A stretch of 64,000 nt of DNA from Actinoplanes siamensis (lineage in GTDB: Bacteria; Actinomycetota; Actinomycetes; Mycobacteriales; Micromonosporaceae), in assembly GCF_016862395.1 (NCBI RefSeq), contig NZ_BOMW01000035.1, forward strand, positions 1 to 64,000. Direction: 5' to 3'. The notes below the pieces were generated by a model. It was given only the letters and a program-made list of their open reading frames with translations, was not told the origin of the DNA and did not search any database. The position numbers were made by a program, and so were the translations under genes. Each line of letters begins with the position of its first letter. Within the stretch, counting starts at the first letter, position 1. Positions 49,552 to 58,829 of the stretch are shown in pieces.

Positions 49552-50007
49552 CTACGTCAGGGACCTCTCGAAGCAGCGGGAGATCGGCGAGCCCACGTAC
49601 TTGCCGAACAGCGGGATCTCGCGATAGCCCTCACGCTGGTAGAAGCGGATCGCCTCGGGCTGTTCCGAGCCGGTCTCCAGGCGCATCGTCGTCCAGCCGC
49701 GCTCCCTCGCCGCGGCCTCCAGCGCGCGCAGGATCGCCGTGGACACCCCGGAGCCCCGGCTGGCGGGCGTGACGTACATCCGCTTGATCTCGGCGCTGTT
49801 CGCGTCCAGCCGGCGCAAGGCCCCGCACCCGAGCGCCTCACCGGCACGCTCCGCGACCAGGAAGATGTCGATCTCGGACGCCTGCGGCGCCCCGCCGGGC
49901 TCGTGGTCGTCCGAGCCGTAGCGGGCGTCGAGCTCGGCCCGCTGAGCCCGCCGCAGGGCCGCGCCGGCCGGGTCGTCCCACGGCCGTTCCGCAATCGTCC
50001 AGTCCAT
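49552..50007 (-). CDS. GNAT-family N-acetyltransferase
   Basis: A 151-residue GNAT: IDIFLVAERAGEALGCGAL, IKRMYVTPASRGSGVSTAIL (acetyl-CoA loop) and METGSEQ-like LETGSEQPEAIRFYQREGY. It has the compact form of amino acid or small-molecule acetyltransferases. ATG 50007 begins the conserved region; a GTG six bases upstream is possible. Confidence 0.85.
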   Translation of the reverse strand: MDWTIAERPWDDPAGAALRRAQRAELDARYGSDDHEPGGAPQASEIDIFLVAERAGEALGCGALRRLDANSAEIKRMYVTPASRGSGVSTAILRALEAAARERGWTTMRLETGSEQPEAIRFYQREGYREIPLFGKYVGSPISRCFERSLT

Positions 50008-50022
50008 CGGCACCGGTCCTCG

Positions 50023-50610
50023 TCAACGCAGGGCGGGAAAGATCGTGCCGGCCACTGTCGCACCGGCCAGCGCGCCGACCACCACCTGCGCCGGGGTGTG
50101 TGCGGTCAGTCTCACCCGGGCCCAGCCGCCGAGCACCACCAGCGGCGTCGCGAGCAGCGCCACCGGCCCGTGGATCGCGGTCATCGTGGCCAGCGCCCCG
50201 GCCGCCACCCCGGCGTGGATGGACATCTTCCACCAGTGCGTGACCAGCGCGAAGACCACCAGCCCGGCCCCGCCCGCGACGAGCAGCGCGAGCACCTCCC
50301 GGGGCGCGCCGAGCAGCACCAGCAGCATCAGCCCCGCGGTCAGCGAGGCCATCCCGAACAGCAGCGGCACCCGCCGGGCGGCCCGGTCCGGGATGTGGTG
50401 GTCGGTGAGGCGGCCGGTGCGTACCCCGTGCAGCACGTAGCCCAGCGGGATGACGGCCGCGAAGATCGCCCCCGGCAGCCCCCACCAGCGCGAGACGCCG
50501 GGCGTCTCCCCGGCGTGCCAGCCCACGGCCAGCAGCAGCCCGGCCACCAGCACCGCGGGCGCGAGAACTTCGGAAACGACACGAGCTACCCGCTCCCCGC
50601 AGTTGATCAC
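50023..50610 (-). CDS. PAP2-family membrane phosphatase
   Basis: A 195-residue membrane protein with six hydrophobic segments. The PAP2 signature is recognisable: VTHWWKMSIHAGVAAGA (PSGH-like motif with the catalytic His) and GWARVRLTAHTPAQVVVGALAG (SRxxxxxHxxxD-like). The first KxxxxxxRP motif is not clear, so activity may be altered. It may act on lipid or undecaprenyl phosphates. Confidence 0.75.
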   Translation of the reverse strand: MINCGERVARVVSEVLAPAVLVAGLLLAVGWHAGETPGVSRWWGLPGAIFAAVIPLGYVLHGVRTGRLTDHHIPDRAARRVPLLFGMASLTAGLMLLVLLGAPREVLALLVAGGAGLVVFALVTHWWKMSIHAGVAAGALATMTAIHGPVALLATPLVVLGGWARVRLTAHTPAQVVVGALAGATVAGTIFPALR

Positions 50611-50757
50611 ACCCCATTCTGGCAGTCATTCACAGAATGTTTCCGCAACCATTCCCGTGTCCCTTTACCGGCGCGGGAGCGTCCCGTCCTTATCACTCAC
50701 GCGGAACCCTGAACATCCTTCGGGAAAGCGGCACCCTCGTACTCGCGGAATCACGCT

Positions 50758-50967
50758 TCATCGCTCGCCCGGATCCTGGGCGCGGGTTTCCCGGTTCGCC
50801 CTGATCCATGCCTCGACGTCCTCGACGAGCCACACCGATCCGCCCGGCAGGTCGTCGAAGGGCTCCGGGAAGCCGTGCCGGTTGGCGAGGACGTAGGCGC
50901 GCTGCCTGCTGACACCGAGCCGGTCAGCGATGTCCCCGGTGGTGTAGAGCCGACGCCTGGTGCCCAC
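50758..50967 (-). CDS. Excisionase/AlpA-like helix-turn-helix protein
   Basis: A 69-residue single-domain DNA-binding protein: YTTGDIADRLGVSRQRAYVL and HGFPEPF, GGSVWLVEDVEAWIR, the standard HTH_17 excisionase layout. TAGCGT lies eight bases before GTG 50967. It marks the left edge of a region of mobile-element character (50758-55316), although its counterpart integrase is truncated. Confidence 0.8.
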   Translation of the reverse strand: MGTRRRLYTTGDIADRLGVSRQRAYVLANRHGFPEPFDDLPGGSVWLVEDVEAWIRANRETRAQDPGER

Positions 50968-50975
50968 GCTTGGCC

Positions 50976-50981
50976 ACGCTA
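50976..50981 (-). promoter_or_regulatory. Possible leaderless -10 box (TAGCGT) of the excisionase-like gene
   Basis: TAGCGT on the minus strand, eight bases before GTG 50967. Confidence 0.4.
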
Positions 50982-51095
50982 GCGCCCAGGCGTCCGCGCC
51001 ACCGCGCCGGAAGACGGCAGGGGTCGCGATTTCCCCCGTTCGCCTCTAGCGCGGTGACCATCAGGCGCTGTCCATCCTCGTGGACGTGAACACGC

Positions 51096-51257
51096 GTGCG
51101 GGTTGCGAGGCGGCGCGATGGGAGGTCGAGTGGACGAGTCCGCCCCGATTCCGGGGCGGACGTCGGGCCGGAATCAGACGTTGAAGCTCGCGAGGCCCGC
51201 GCCCTGGCGGCCGAGCTGGCGCGTGTGGCCGACCTGATCGACGGCGGCCAGCGGTGA
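51096..51257 (+). CDS. Small helical protein coupled to the DUF6907-type gene
   Basis: A 53-codon frame from GTG 51096 whose second half is a clear amphipathic helix (EAREARALAAELARVADLID). That helix resembles the C-terminal end of the next protein (MRLLAKRLRRLADQTDG). Its stop overlaps the next start as GTGA. The N-terminal part is Arg/Ser-rich and less convincing; no good ribosome site is visible. It could be a remnant of an earlier DUF6907 copy. Confidence 0.45.
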   Translation: MRVARRRDGRSSGRVRPDSGADVGPESDVEAREARALAAELARVADLIDGGQR

Positions 51258-51763
51258 AGGCGCCGCGGGTCACCTGGATCCAGGCGCAGTTTCTGCGCGT
51301 CGACACGCAGGTGAAGACCGAGGACGGCTGGCAGACCATCCGGGGCCTGGTCGTCTTCGCCGACGCCGACCAGGTGACCGTCTTCACCGACCAGTGCGAC
51401 GACGAGAAGACGAACGGCTGGCGGTACCGCTTCAACCAGCTGGTGCAGTGGCGCGCCGCCGCGGTGGTTGCCCGGTGCCCGGAGTGGTGCACCGAGCACT
51501 ACGACGGGGGCGAGCGGATGCAGGAGCGCAACCACTCCAGCTTCCCGCAATCGGTGATCGTGGTGGGGGCGTGCACGGGCGAGCCCCGCGAGCTCGGGTT
51601 CTGGCTGGAGCGCCGGGACTACCGGGAGACCGGCGGGAGCGAGACGGTCGGCGTCCTCGAGGTGGGGCGGATCGCGGAGGATGTCGAGTTGACCCCAGAC
51701 CAGATGCGCCTGCTGGCCAAGAGACTGCGGCGCCTCGCCGACCAGACGGACGGGCGGCGATAG
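51254..51763 (+). CDS. DUF6907-type hypothetical protein
   Basis: A 169-residue protein with a central CPEWCTEHYDGGERMQERNH segment, the Cys/His pattern typical of actinobacterial DUF6907 proteins common in phages and integrative elements, and a C-terminal helix MRLLAKRLRRLADQTDGRR. The N-terminal 75 residues form a beta-rich domain (WQTIRGLVVFADADQVTVFT). Function unknown. Confidence 0.7.
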   Translation: MKAPRVTWIQAQFLRVDTQVKTEDGWQTIRGLVVFADADQVTVFTDQCDDEKTNGWRYRFNQLVQWRAAAVVARCPEWCTEHYDGGERMQERNHSSFPQSVIVVGACTGEPRELGFWLERRDYRETGGSETVGVLEVGRIAEDVELTPDQMRLLAKRLRRLADQTDGRR

Positions 51764-51891
51764 CTCCAAGACGTACACGGGATGATCGCCAACAGCTCCA
51801 AATCGGGCCTCCAACTACTCCAATGGAGCGGTTGGAGGCCGATTCCCTTTAGACCCCCAGCCCCCCGCGCGCGGTCCGCCAAGAGCTCCAA
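51764..51891. repeat. CTCCAA repeat cluster and dyad upstream of the XRE regulator
   Basis: CTCCAA occurs at 51764, 51796, 51809, 51818 and 51886. The outer two extend into a 20-bp imperfect direct repeat (AGCTCCAAGACGTACACGGG and GAGCTCCAACAGGTACACCG). Between them, ATCGGGCCTCCAAC (51802-51815) pairs with GGTTGGAGGCCGAT near 51830-51843. Such clustered repeats resemble binding sites of element-encoded proteins. The rest of the gap up to 52084 shows no gene. Confidence 0.6.
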
Positions 51892-52084
51892 CAGGTACAC
51901 CGCGTTACCTCCGCAGCAAGATCCAGAACCCCTCCCCTCCCCCATCGGGGCCCCGGTGTCAACGGTGGCAATGTGCAGGTCAGAGCCGGTGTCATGTTCG
52001 TGCCACCGGCGGCGCGCTACCGTCGACTGTGGCGGCCGGAGTAGAGGCCGGCCGCCGCACCCTGCCCTCTACCAGGGAGTCACC

Positions 52085-53362
52085 ATGCCGACCATTGGTG
52101 AAACCGTTGCCCGTCTCCGCAAGGCCGTTCCGCTGACCCAGGAAGGCCTGGCCGAGGCCAGTGGCATCTCCGTCGAGCTGATCCGGAAGCTGGAGCGCGG
52201 CGAACGCAACTCGCCGCGGATGACCACGCTGCACGCGCTCGCCCGCCCCTTGGGCGTCCCAACCAGCAGGCTTCTGGGCGACGCGACCGAAGCCACGGTG
52301 CGCCGGGAGCCGGACGACGACGAGCTCGGGCTCTTGGATGTGCGACGCGTCCTCACCCCGGCGCGAGGCCTCGGCGGGATCTTCGTCGGCGACGACCTCG
52401 AAGGGCCCGTGACGCCGGACGCCCTGCGAGCCTCGGTGCGCTACACGGACGAGCTCTACCACCACGACGACTACCGCGGCACCCTGCAGGCTCTGCCGCT
52501 CCTGCTGCGCGAGGCTCGGCACCTCGCCCGGGAAACCTCCGGCGAGGCCCAGGGGGACGCCTACGGGCTCCTCTCCGCCGCGTACCGGATCGCGGGCAAG
52601 ACCCTGTTGCAGGTGCGCCGGCTCGACCTGGCCCACATCGCCCTGTCCGGGGCGCTGGACGCCGCGGAGCAGTCCTCGGATCCGACCGGGGCCGGCGCCA
52701 CCGCGGTCGGGACGATGTGCTGGCTCCTTACCCGCGAGGGCCGTTTCGCTGACGCCGCGGAGCTGGCCGTGAGGACCGCAGACATGGTGGAGCCGCGATT
52801 CTCGCGCTCCACACCCGTCGAGCTGGCCAACTGGGGCTGGCTGCTGCTGTACGCAAGCGGCGCCGCGGCGCGGGACAACCAGCCGGACCGGGTGACCGAG
52901 ATGCTCGACACCGCGACGGCAGCCGCGGCCCGGATTGGTCAGCTACCGCCTACCCGGCACGACAGCATCGAGATGGGCGGCTTCAGCGTGCCCAAGGTCC
53001 AGATGATGCGCACCGAGGCGGCGGTGGTGGCCGGCGATCCCGGCTTGGCGCTGGAGCTCGCCGCTCACGTGGACCCGTCTGCCGTGCCCACGCCGAGCTG
53101 CCGGAACCGGCACCGCCTGGACGTCGCGTGGGCGCACCTTGAGCTTGGCACCAGCGCGGGCAACGTGCGGGCCGGTGACGTGCTGCTAGACCTGGGCCGG
53201 ACCGCCCCAACATGGATGAGGCAGCAGCGGTATGCGCGGGGCCTGGTCGACAAGCTCGCGGCGTCGCGCAGGCGCGCAATGTCCGATGACCTGGCGAAGC
53301 TCACCGCCCTGGTGGGAGCCGACCCCGCAGGCGGCGCTACCGAGCGACCTTCGACGGAGTAG
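52085..53362 (+). CDS. XRE-family regulator with TPR-like C-terminal domain
   Basis: A 425-residue protein. Residues 5-60 are an XRE HTH (IGETVARLRKAVPLTQEGLA, ISVELIRKLERGERNSPRMT). The rest is helical with TPR-like pairs (YRGTLQALPLLLREARHLAR, LAHIALSGALDAAEQSSDP, GRFADAAELAVRTADMVEP), the form of Streptomyces-type regulators that sense peptides or act in integrative elements. ATG 52085 follows CCAGGGAGTCACC. A hairpin follows its stop. Confidence 0.85.
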   Translation: MPTIGETVARLRKAVPLTQEGLAEASGISVELIRKLERGERNSPRMTTLHALARPLGVPTSRLLGDATEATVRREPDDDELGLLDVRRVLTPARGLGGIFVGDDLEGPVTPDALRASVRYTDELYHHDDYRGTLQALPLLLREARHLARETSGEAQGDAYGLLSAAYRIAGKTLLQVRRLDLAHIALSGALDAAEQSSDPTGAGATAVGTMCWLLTREGRFADAAELAVRTADMVEPRFSRSTPVELANWGWLLLYASGAAARDNQPDRVTEMLDTATAAAARIGQLPPTRHDSIEMGGFSVPKVQMMRTEAAVVAGDPGLALELAAHVDPSAVPTPSCRNRHRLDVAWAHLELGTSAGNVRAGDVLLDLGRTAPTWMRQQRYARGLVDKLAASRRRAMSDDLAKLTALVGADPAGGATERPSTE

Positions 53363-53370
53363 TACGTAGC

Positions 53371-53406
53371 GGGTTAGAACCGGATGATCTCTGGACGAAC
53401 TAACCC
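53371..53406 (+). terminator. Hairpin after the XRE gene
   Basis: GGGTTAG (53371-53377) pairs with CTAACCC (53400-53406), nine bases after the stop, and is extended by neighbouring GC pairs. The remaining gap to 53665 (about 260 bp) shows no supportable gene. Confidence 0.45.
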
Positions 53407-53665
53407 ACGCTGTACCTTCACTCCCCGTGTGCTCTCGATCACCCTTGTGTGCAGCGACGGCGATCGAGGGTGCCGGGTTGAGGTCACATACCCGTGCATC
53501 TGATGACCGACCCGTCGCATCAGCAGCGGCGGGCGGAAGTCCCTAGCTCGGTCTTTGCCTGCCGCTGCCCAGCGCGGCGGGCCGGTTCGTCGAGCCGTCC
53601 GTGGAAGATGCAGCCGGACCCGTCGCGCTGGCCCCCCGGAGCGGTCCTGGCGGAGGTGGTCAGCC

Positions 53666-53965
53666 GTGGAGAAGCAGCACGCGGCGCATGGGGTCCATCG
53701 GCCGACCTGGCCCGACGCGACCTGTGGCACGTGTGATGCGGACTGGCCCTGCGACCCGGCCGTGGACGCGCTGGTCGCCGACCACGGGACCGGGCTGCCG
53801 CTCAGCGCCGCGCTCTGGCGGGCGTTCGACGAGGTCGCCCGGATGCTCCCCGGCGCCAGCTTCGCCGACCTGCGTTGGCGCTGCTTCGGCCGGCCGCTCG
53901 CCCACGTGGAAGCTCAGCTGGACGAGCCGCTGAGCTGCGACCACTGGAGCGAGGTGACGGCGTGA
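53666..53965 (+). CDS. Small Cys-containing protein of the mobile-element type
   Basis: A 99-residue protein: GTG 53666 behind GGAGGTGG. The N-terminus has a potential metal-binding knuckle WPDATCGTCDADWPCDP, a pattern I associate with small proteins of actinobacterial integrative elements. The rest is helical with CDHW near the end. It overlaps the next gene as GTGA. Function unknown. Confidence 0.6.
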   Translation: MEKQHAAHGVHRPTWPDATCGTCDADWPCDPAVDALVADHGTGLPLSAALWRAFDEVARMLPGASFADLRWRCFGRPLAHVEAQLDEPLSCDHWSEVTA

Positions 53966-54255
53966 GGATCCCCCGGTCAGGCGACGTGCTGGCGATCACC
54001 CGCCTAGCGAGCGTGCAGTTTGCCGAGCCGTTCCAGTTCCGGGTCATCCGGGTGCACAGCGACTGGACCACCTACCAGGGCTGGATCTGGCTCGACGGGT
54101 ACCAGCTCAACTCGGCCGGCGACGCAGTCGAACGACGCTCCATCTTCGTGCAGATCCACGGTCTGCGGTGGGTTGGAGATGCCACGGCTCCCCGACCTCG
54201 CAACGATCGAGGCTCGTACCGGCGGCCCGAGGTGCCCTCCCGGCGGGCCTCGTGA
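53962..54255 (+). CDS. Small hypothetical protein, element cargo
   Basis: A 97-residue protein starting at GTG 53962, overlapping the preceding stop. It has a beta-rich core (GDVLAITRLASVQF, FQFRVIRVHSDWTTYQGWIW) and a basic tail. No family is recognised. Co-transcribed with the Cys-containing small protein and the next gene. Confidence 0.6.
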   Translation: MRIPRSGDVLAITRLASVQFAEPFQFRVIRVHSDWTTYQGWIWLDGYQLNSAGDAVERRSIFVQIHGLRWVGDATAPRPRNDRGSYRRPEVPSRRAS

Positions 54256-54284
54256 GGCACCCCAGGGAGACCGAAGGAGGCAGG

Positions 54285-54452
54285 ATGACGGCCCAGCCCG
54301 AACCGTACGAGGATGACGAGCCGCCGTCGTACGTGGTCGTCTCGCCGCGGATGAGCGCCGACGGCAGACCCGGCGAAGTGCTTTGGTACGACACGGGCAG
54401 CGGGCCGGGCCGAGAAGTCTGGGTGCCTGACGCGGAACCGCAAGAGAGCTAG
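54285..54452 (+). CDS. Small acidic hypothetical protein, element cargo
   Basis: A 55-residue protein; ATG 54285 follows GAAGGAGGCAGG, an excellent ribosome site. It is rich in Glu, Asp and Pro (PEPYEDDEPPSYVVVSP) with no recognised domain. Last gene of the small-cargo operon. Confidence 0.6.
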   Translation: MTAQPEPYEDDEPPSYVVVSPRMSADGRPGEVLWYDTGSGPGREVWVPDAEPQES

Positions 54453-54661
54453 CTTCCGGGGATCCGTTGTAACGAAACAGGGCCGTGAACTGCAAGAACG
54501 CACGGGCACTACAGTTCGGCCCGCTGAGTGCTTCCCTGCCGGAAGGGCCACCACCGGCCCACCACCGCACCCCGCCAGGCCAGCGGCGGCCAACCCAGCG
54601 GGTCCCCCTGCTTGGCGGAAAAAGCCCGGAGAGAGATTGCGCCTAAGCCGGGACACAGCGG

Positions 54662-54696
54662 GAGGGGTGGGCCCGGGGGGACCCTGCCCACCCCTC
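54662..54696 (-). terminator. Perfect 11-bp-stem terminator
   Basis: GAGGGGTGGGC (54662-54672) pairs perfectly with GCCCACCCCTC (54686-54696). It lies directly after the stop (54702) of the minus-strand gene. Confidence 0.65.
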
Positions 54697-54701
54697 GCTT
54701 G

Positions 54702-55109
54702 CTACGCGACTGCGCGCCGCCCGGTGAGCGCGGCGTTGTTCGCGGCCTCGGCTGCGGCTGCCGCCTGCCGCCGTTGCTCGTCGACGCGCTGGCAGCGGGC
54801 GGCGAACTCCTGCGGGCTGGCGAGGCTGAGCCTGTGCCCGGCCTCGATCACGGCCTCGGCCTTGGGTCGGTAGCCCAGCTCGGCCAGCTGCTCGGCGGTG
54901 AGGTCGGCGAGCACCAGGGGGCGCTTGTCGTGGTGGACGTTGGCGAGCCGGCCGACCTGGGCGACGACAAGCCAGCACTGGGCGACCAGCTCGGCGCGGT
55001 GCGCGTACTCACGGGCGGCGCCCCACGTGGCCATCTGGGCGGGCCGGAGCTGGGTCACGGCGTTGGGGTCGGCCAGGTCGAGGCGGTCGCCGAGCTGCTC
55101 GCGGGCCAC
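54702..55109 (-). CDS. Helical hypothetical protein, 5' end lost at the integrase junction
   Basis: A helical, Ala/Glu-rich protein of about 135 residues (LTAEQLAELGYRPKAEAVIE, VDEQRRQAAAAAEAANNAAL) that resembles small proteins of pSAM2-like elements. Reading into integrase sequence begins at about 55106, so its native start is probably lost. GTG 55109 is the only in-frame start near the junction and may have been recruited. The terminator after its stop suggests it was once a functional 3' gene end. Confidence 0.5.
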   Translation of the reverse strand: MAREQLGDRLDLADPNAVTQLRPAQMATWGAAREYAHRAELVAQCWLVVAQVGRLANVHHDKRPLVLADLTAEQLAELGYRPKAEAVIEAGHRLSLASPQEFAARCQRVDEQRRQAAAAAEAANNAALTGRRAVA

Positions 55110-55316
55110 TTCTACGCCAGCGGCCTGATCGCCGAGGGGTGCGACGTGGTGACCGTCCAGAAGGCACTCGGCCACGCGAAGCCGACCACCACGCTGACCA
55201 CGTACGCGCACCTCTGGCCGACCGCCGAGGACCGCACTCGCAAGGCCGCGGATTCACTGATGACTCAGACGCTTGCGGACTCTCTGCGGACTGGCGGCCC
55301 CCGGAAGGTCGTCTGA
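55104..55316 (+). pseudogene. C-terminal fragment of a tyrosine recombinase (integrase)
   Basis: About 70 codons that match the end of a phage-type integrase catalytic domain: HFYASGLIAEGCDVVTVQKA, then LGHAKPTTTLTTYAHLWP with the catalytic His and the nucleophile Tyr, ending in RKAADSLMTQTL. All upstream parts, including the catalytic Arg and the rest of the HxLR box, are missing; the preceding sequence belongs to an antisense gene. A deletion has joined the two, leaving the element unable to integrate or excise on its own. Confidence 0.85.
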
Positions 55317-55336
55317 CCTGGCCTGATCCCCCGGAA

Positions 55337-56422
<1,086 letters not shown>

Positions 56423-56433
56423 GGAACGCCAGT

Positions 56434-57231
56434 CTACGGGTTGCGCGATCCGAAGAACCGCCGCAGTTCCGCGGCGACCAGGGCGGGCCGGCCACTGTTG
56501 TCCGCGGCGAGATGCCCGACGCCGGTCAAGGTCGTCCGGGACGCTCTCGGCAGGACCGGCTCGAGGCCGTCCAGGACCGAGGTGAGGTACGACGGGGAGC
56601 GGTCCCCGCCGAGCAACAGCGTCTCCGCCGTCACGCCCGCATACGTGCTCAGCGGCCCGGCCGCGTCCTCGACCACCGCCGCGTCCAGCCGCATGGTCGG
56701 CACCAGCGCCGCGATCTCCGGATTCCGCACGGCCAGCCCGGCGAGTGGGAGCATGGCCGCCCGGGGCACGAACCGGGCGCCGCCCGTGCCCTTCACCACC
56801 GTGGCGAACGCGGCGCCGGTGCGGCCCTGGGACAGCTCCCGCTCGTACCGGGAAAGCCAGGCGACCGGGTCGTGCCCGCCGTGCTTGAGCGGCGGCTCGT
56901 AGAGCGCGAGGCGCTCGATCGGCAACTCCAGCGCCGCGCGCAGCGCGACGACCGCCCCGGAGCTGAGCCCGAACACGTTGCGTGCCCCGGTCTCGTCGAG
57001 CACCGCGGCCAGATCGTCGATCTCGGCCCGCAACCCGTGCCCGGCGGCGGCCGGCCCGCTGAGCCCGCGGCCGCGCCGGTCCGGGACGTAGACGGTGAAG
57101 TCGCGGGCCAGCAGGCCGGCCAGTGTCGTGAAGTTCGCCGAGCTCTGCAGACCGCCGTGCAGCAGCACGACCTTGGGGCCTCCGCCACCGACGACCCGCC
57201 ACCGGATGTCCGTCACAGCCAAAGTCTCCAT
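56434..57231 (-). CDS. Alpha/beta-fold hydrolase
   Basis: A 265-residue alpha/beta hydrolase: VVLLHGGLQSSANF (oxyanion), the nucleophile elbow FGLSSGAVVAL (Ser in GLSSG), and the catalytic His in GVGHLAADNSG. The substrate is unknown. ATG 57231 lies seven bases after a TACGGT -10 box that sits inside one of two palindromic operators. It is divergent from the Ada-AlkA gene. Confidence 0.85.
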   Translation of the reverse strand: METLAVTDIRWRVVGGGGPKVVLLHGGLQSSANFTTLAGLLARDFTVYVPDRRGRGLSGPAAAGHGLRAEIDDLAAVLDETGARNVFGLSSGAVVALRAALELPIERLALYEPPLKHGGHDPVAWLSRYERELSQGRTGAAFATVVKGTGGARFVPRAAMLPLAGLAVRNPEIAALVPTMRLDAAVVEDAAGPLSTYAGVTAETLLLGGDRSPSYLTSVLDGLEPVLPRASRTTLTGVGHLAADNSGRPALVAAELRRFFGSRNP

Positions 57232-57234
57232 ATC

Positions 57235-57279
57235 GTCAACCGTAGTTGACAGCCCCTCGGCTCGTCAACCACGGTTGAC
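57235..57279. promoter_or_regulatory. Twin palindromic operators between the hydrolase and Ada-AlkA genes
   Basis: GTCAACCGTAGTTGAC (57235-57250, perfect 6-4-6) and GTCAACCACGGTTGAC (57264-57279, perfect 7-2-7), centres 29 bp apart. The first overlaps the -10 box TACGGT (57239-57244, minus strand) of the hydrolase gene; the second carries TTGACA, a possible -35 for the divergent gene. The regulator is not identified. Confidence 0.8.
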
Positions 57280-57346
57280 AGTGGCTCGCACGGTCATGTC
57301 CGAAACCCGCCAGCCGACGGCACTGCCCGAAGAGCAGACTCGGGGC

Positions 57347-58825
57347 ATGGAGCTGGACTTCGAGCGCTGCTACCGCGCCGTCGACAGCCGTGACCAGCGG
57401 TTCGACGGATGCTTCTACACGGCCGTACGCACCACCGGGATCTACTGCCGGCCGTCCTGCCCCGCCGTCACCCCGAAGCGCGAGAACGTCACGTTCTACA
57501 TGAGCGCGGCCGCCGCCCAGCGCGGTGGCTTCCGGGCCTGCCGGCGCTGCCGCCCGGACGCCGCGCCCGGGTCGCCGGAGTGGGACGCGCGAGCCGACAC
57601 GGTCGGACGGGCGATGCGGCTCATCGGGGACGGCGTCGTCGACCGGGAAGGCGTGACCGGCCTGGCCGCGCGCCTCGGATACACCGAGCGCCACCTGAAC
57701 CGGATGCTCACCGCGGAACTCGGCGCGGGACCACTGGCGCTAGCCCGGGCACAGCGCGCGCAGACCGCCCGGATCCTGGTGGAGACGACGGACCTGGGGC
57801 TCGCCGAGATCGCGTTCGCGGCCGGGTTCGGCAGCGTGCGACAGTTCAACGACACGATGCTCGAGGTGTACGCGCAGTCGCCGAGCCGGTTGCGCGAACG
57901 GCGGCCGGTGGCCCGGGGCGAAGCCGGGGTGATCAACCTGCGGCTCGCGTACCGGGCGCCGCTGCACGCGTCGTCGCTACTGGAATTCCTGGCCGCGCGG
58001 ACGTTGCCGGGTGTGGACGAGGTGGACGGTACGACGTACCGCCGCAGTCTGATCCTGCCCCACGGGACCGCCAGCGTCGCGCTGCGGCCCGGGGAACGCT
58101 GGGTGGCCGCGACCCTGCGGCTCAGTGATGTGCGGGATCTGGCGCCGGCGGTGGCGCGGTGCCGGCGGCTGTTCGATCTGGACGCCGATCCGGACGCGGT
58201 GGACGCGACGTTGGGCGCGGATCCGGCGCTGACCGACCGGGTCCGGGCGGAGCCCGGGGTGCGGGTACCGCGGGCGGTGGACGGGTTCGAGATGGCGGTG
58301 CGGGCCGTGGTCGGGCAGCAGGTGAGTGTTCCGGGGGCTCGGGCTACGTTGGGGCGGATCGTTCGGGGGGCGGTTGATCGTGGGTTCGGGGCGGGTGATG
58401 GTCTTGGCCCTTCGGGCCCCGCCCCCGCCCCCGCCACCACCAACCAATTGACCGGATTTCCGCCGGCCGAGATCATCGCCGAGCTGCCGGACTCCGCCTT
58501 CGGCATGCCGGCGGCACGGCGCGCCACCATCCGCGCGCTGGCCGGTACCGTCGCCGACGGCAAGCTCAACCTCGAGCCCGGCGCCGACCGCGACGACACC
58601 ATCGCCCGCCTGCTGGAGATCCCCGGCATCGGGCCGTGGACCGCAGGTTATGTCGCGATGCGCGCGATCGGCGACCCGGACGTCTTCCTCGCCACCGACC
58701 TGGCCGCCCGCCGCGGCGCTGCCGTGCTCGGACTGCCCGATGCGGCGAAGGCGCTCGCCGTGCATGCCGAGCGTTGGCGTCCCTGGCGCTCGTATGCACT
58801 GATCCGTCTGTGGCGAGCGGCCTGA
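57347..58825 (+). CDS. alkA: Fused Ada (methyl-phosphotriester acceptor)-AraC-AlkA glycosylase
   Basis: A 492-residue adaptive-response protein. Residues 1-75 are the Ada zinc domain with the acceptor and zinc cysteines (GIYCRPSCPA, FRACRRCRPD). An AraC HTH follows (GVTGLAARLGYTERHLNRML, ATTDLGLAEIAFAAGFGSVRQF). From about 200 an AlkA fold carries the HhH motif LLEIPGIGPWTAGYVAM and the catalytic Asp in VFLATDLAARRG. It senses and removes alkylated bases. A Pro/Ala-rich insert lies near residue 355. ATG 57296 is an alternative start. Confidence 0.92.
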   Translation: MELDFERCYRAVDSRDQRFDGCFYTAVRTTGIYCRPSCPAVTPKRENVTFYMSAAAAQRGGFRACRRCRPDAAPGSPEWDARADTVGRAMRLIGDGVVDREGVTGLAARLGYTERHLNRMLTAELGAGPLALARAQRAQTARILVETTDLGLAEIAFAAGFGSVRQFNDTMLEVYAQSPSRLRERRPVARGEAGVINLRLAYRAPLHASSLLEFLAARTLPGVDEVDGTTYRRSLILPHGTASVALRPGERWVAATLRLSDVRDLAPAVARCRRLFDLDADPDAVDATLGADPALTDRVRAEPGVRVPRAVDGFEMAVRAVVGQQVSVPGARATLGRIVRGAVDRGFGAGDGLGPSGPAPAPATTNQLTGFPPAEIIAELPDSAFGMPAARRATIRALAGTVADGKLNLEPGADRDDTIARLLEIPGIGPWTAGYVAMRAIGDPDVFLATDLAARRGAAVLGLPDAAKALAVHAERWRPWRSYALIRLWRAA

Positions 58826-58829
58826 TCCG

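Noticed and set aside
54453..54661. tRNA or att site in the gap between the cargo genes and the antisense gene
   Set aside because: No cloverleaf-like sequence or T-loop motif was found here, or at 50611-50757 or 55317-55336.
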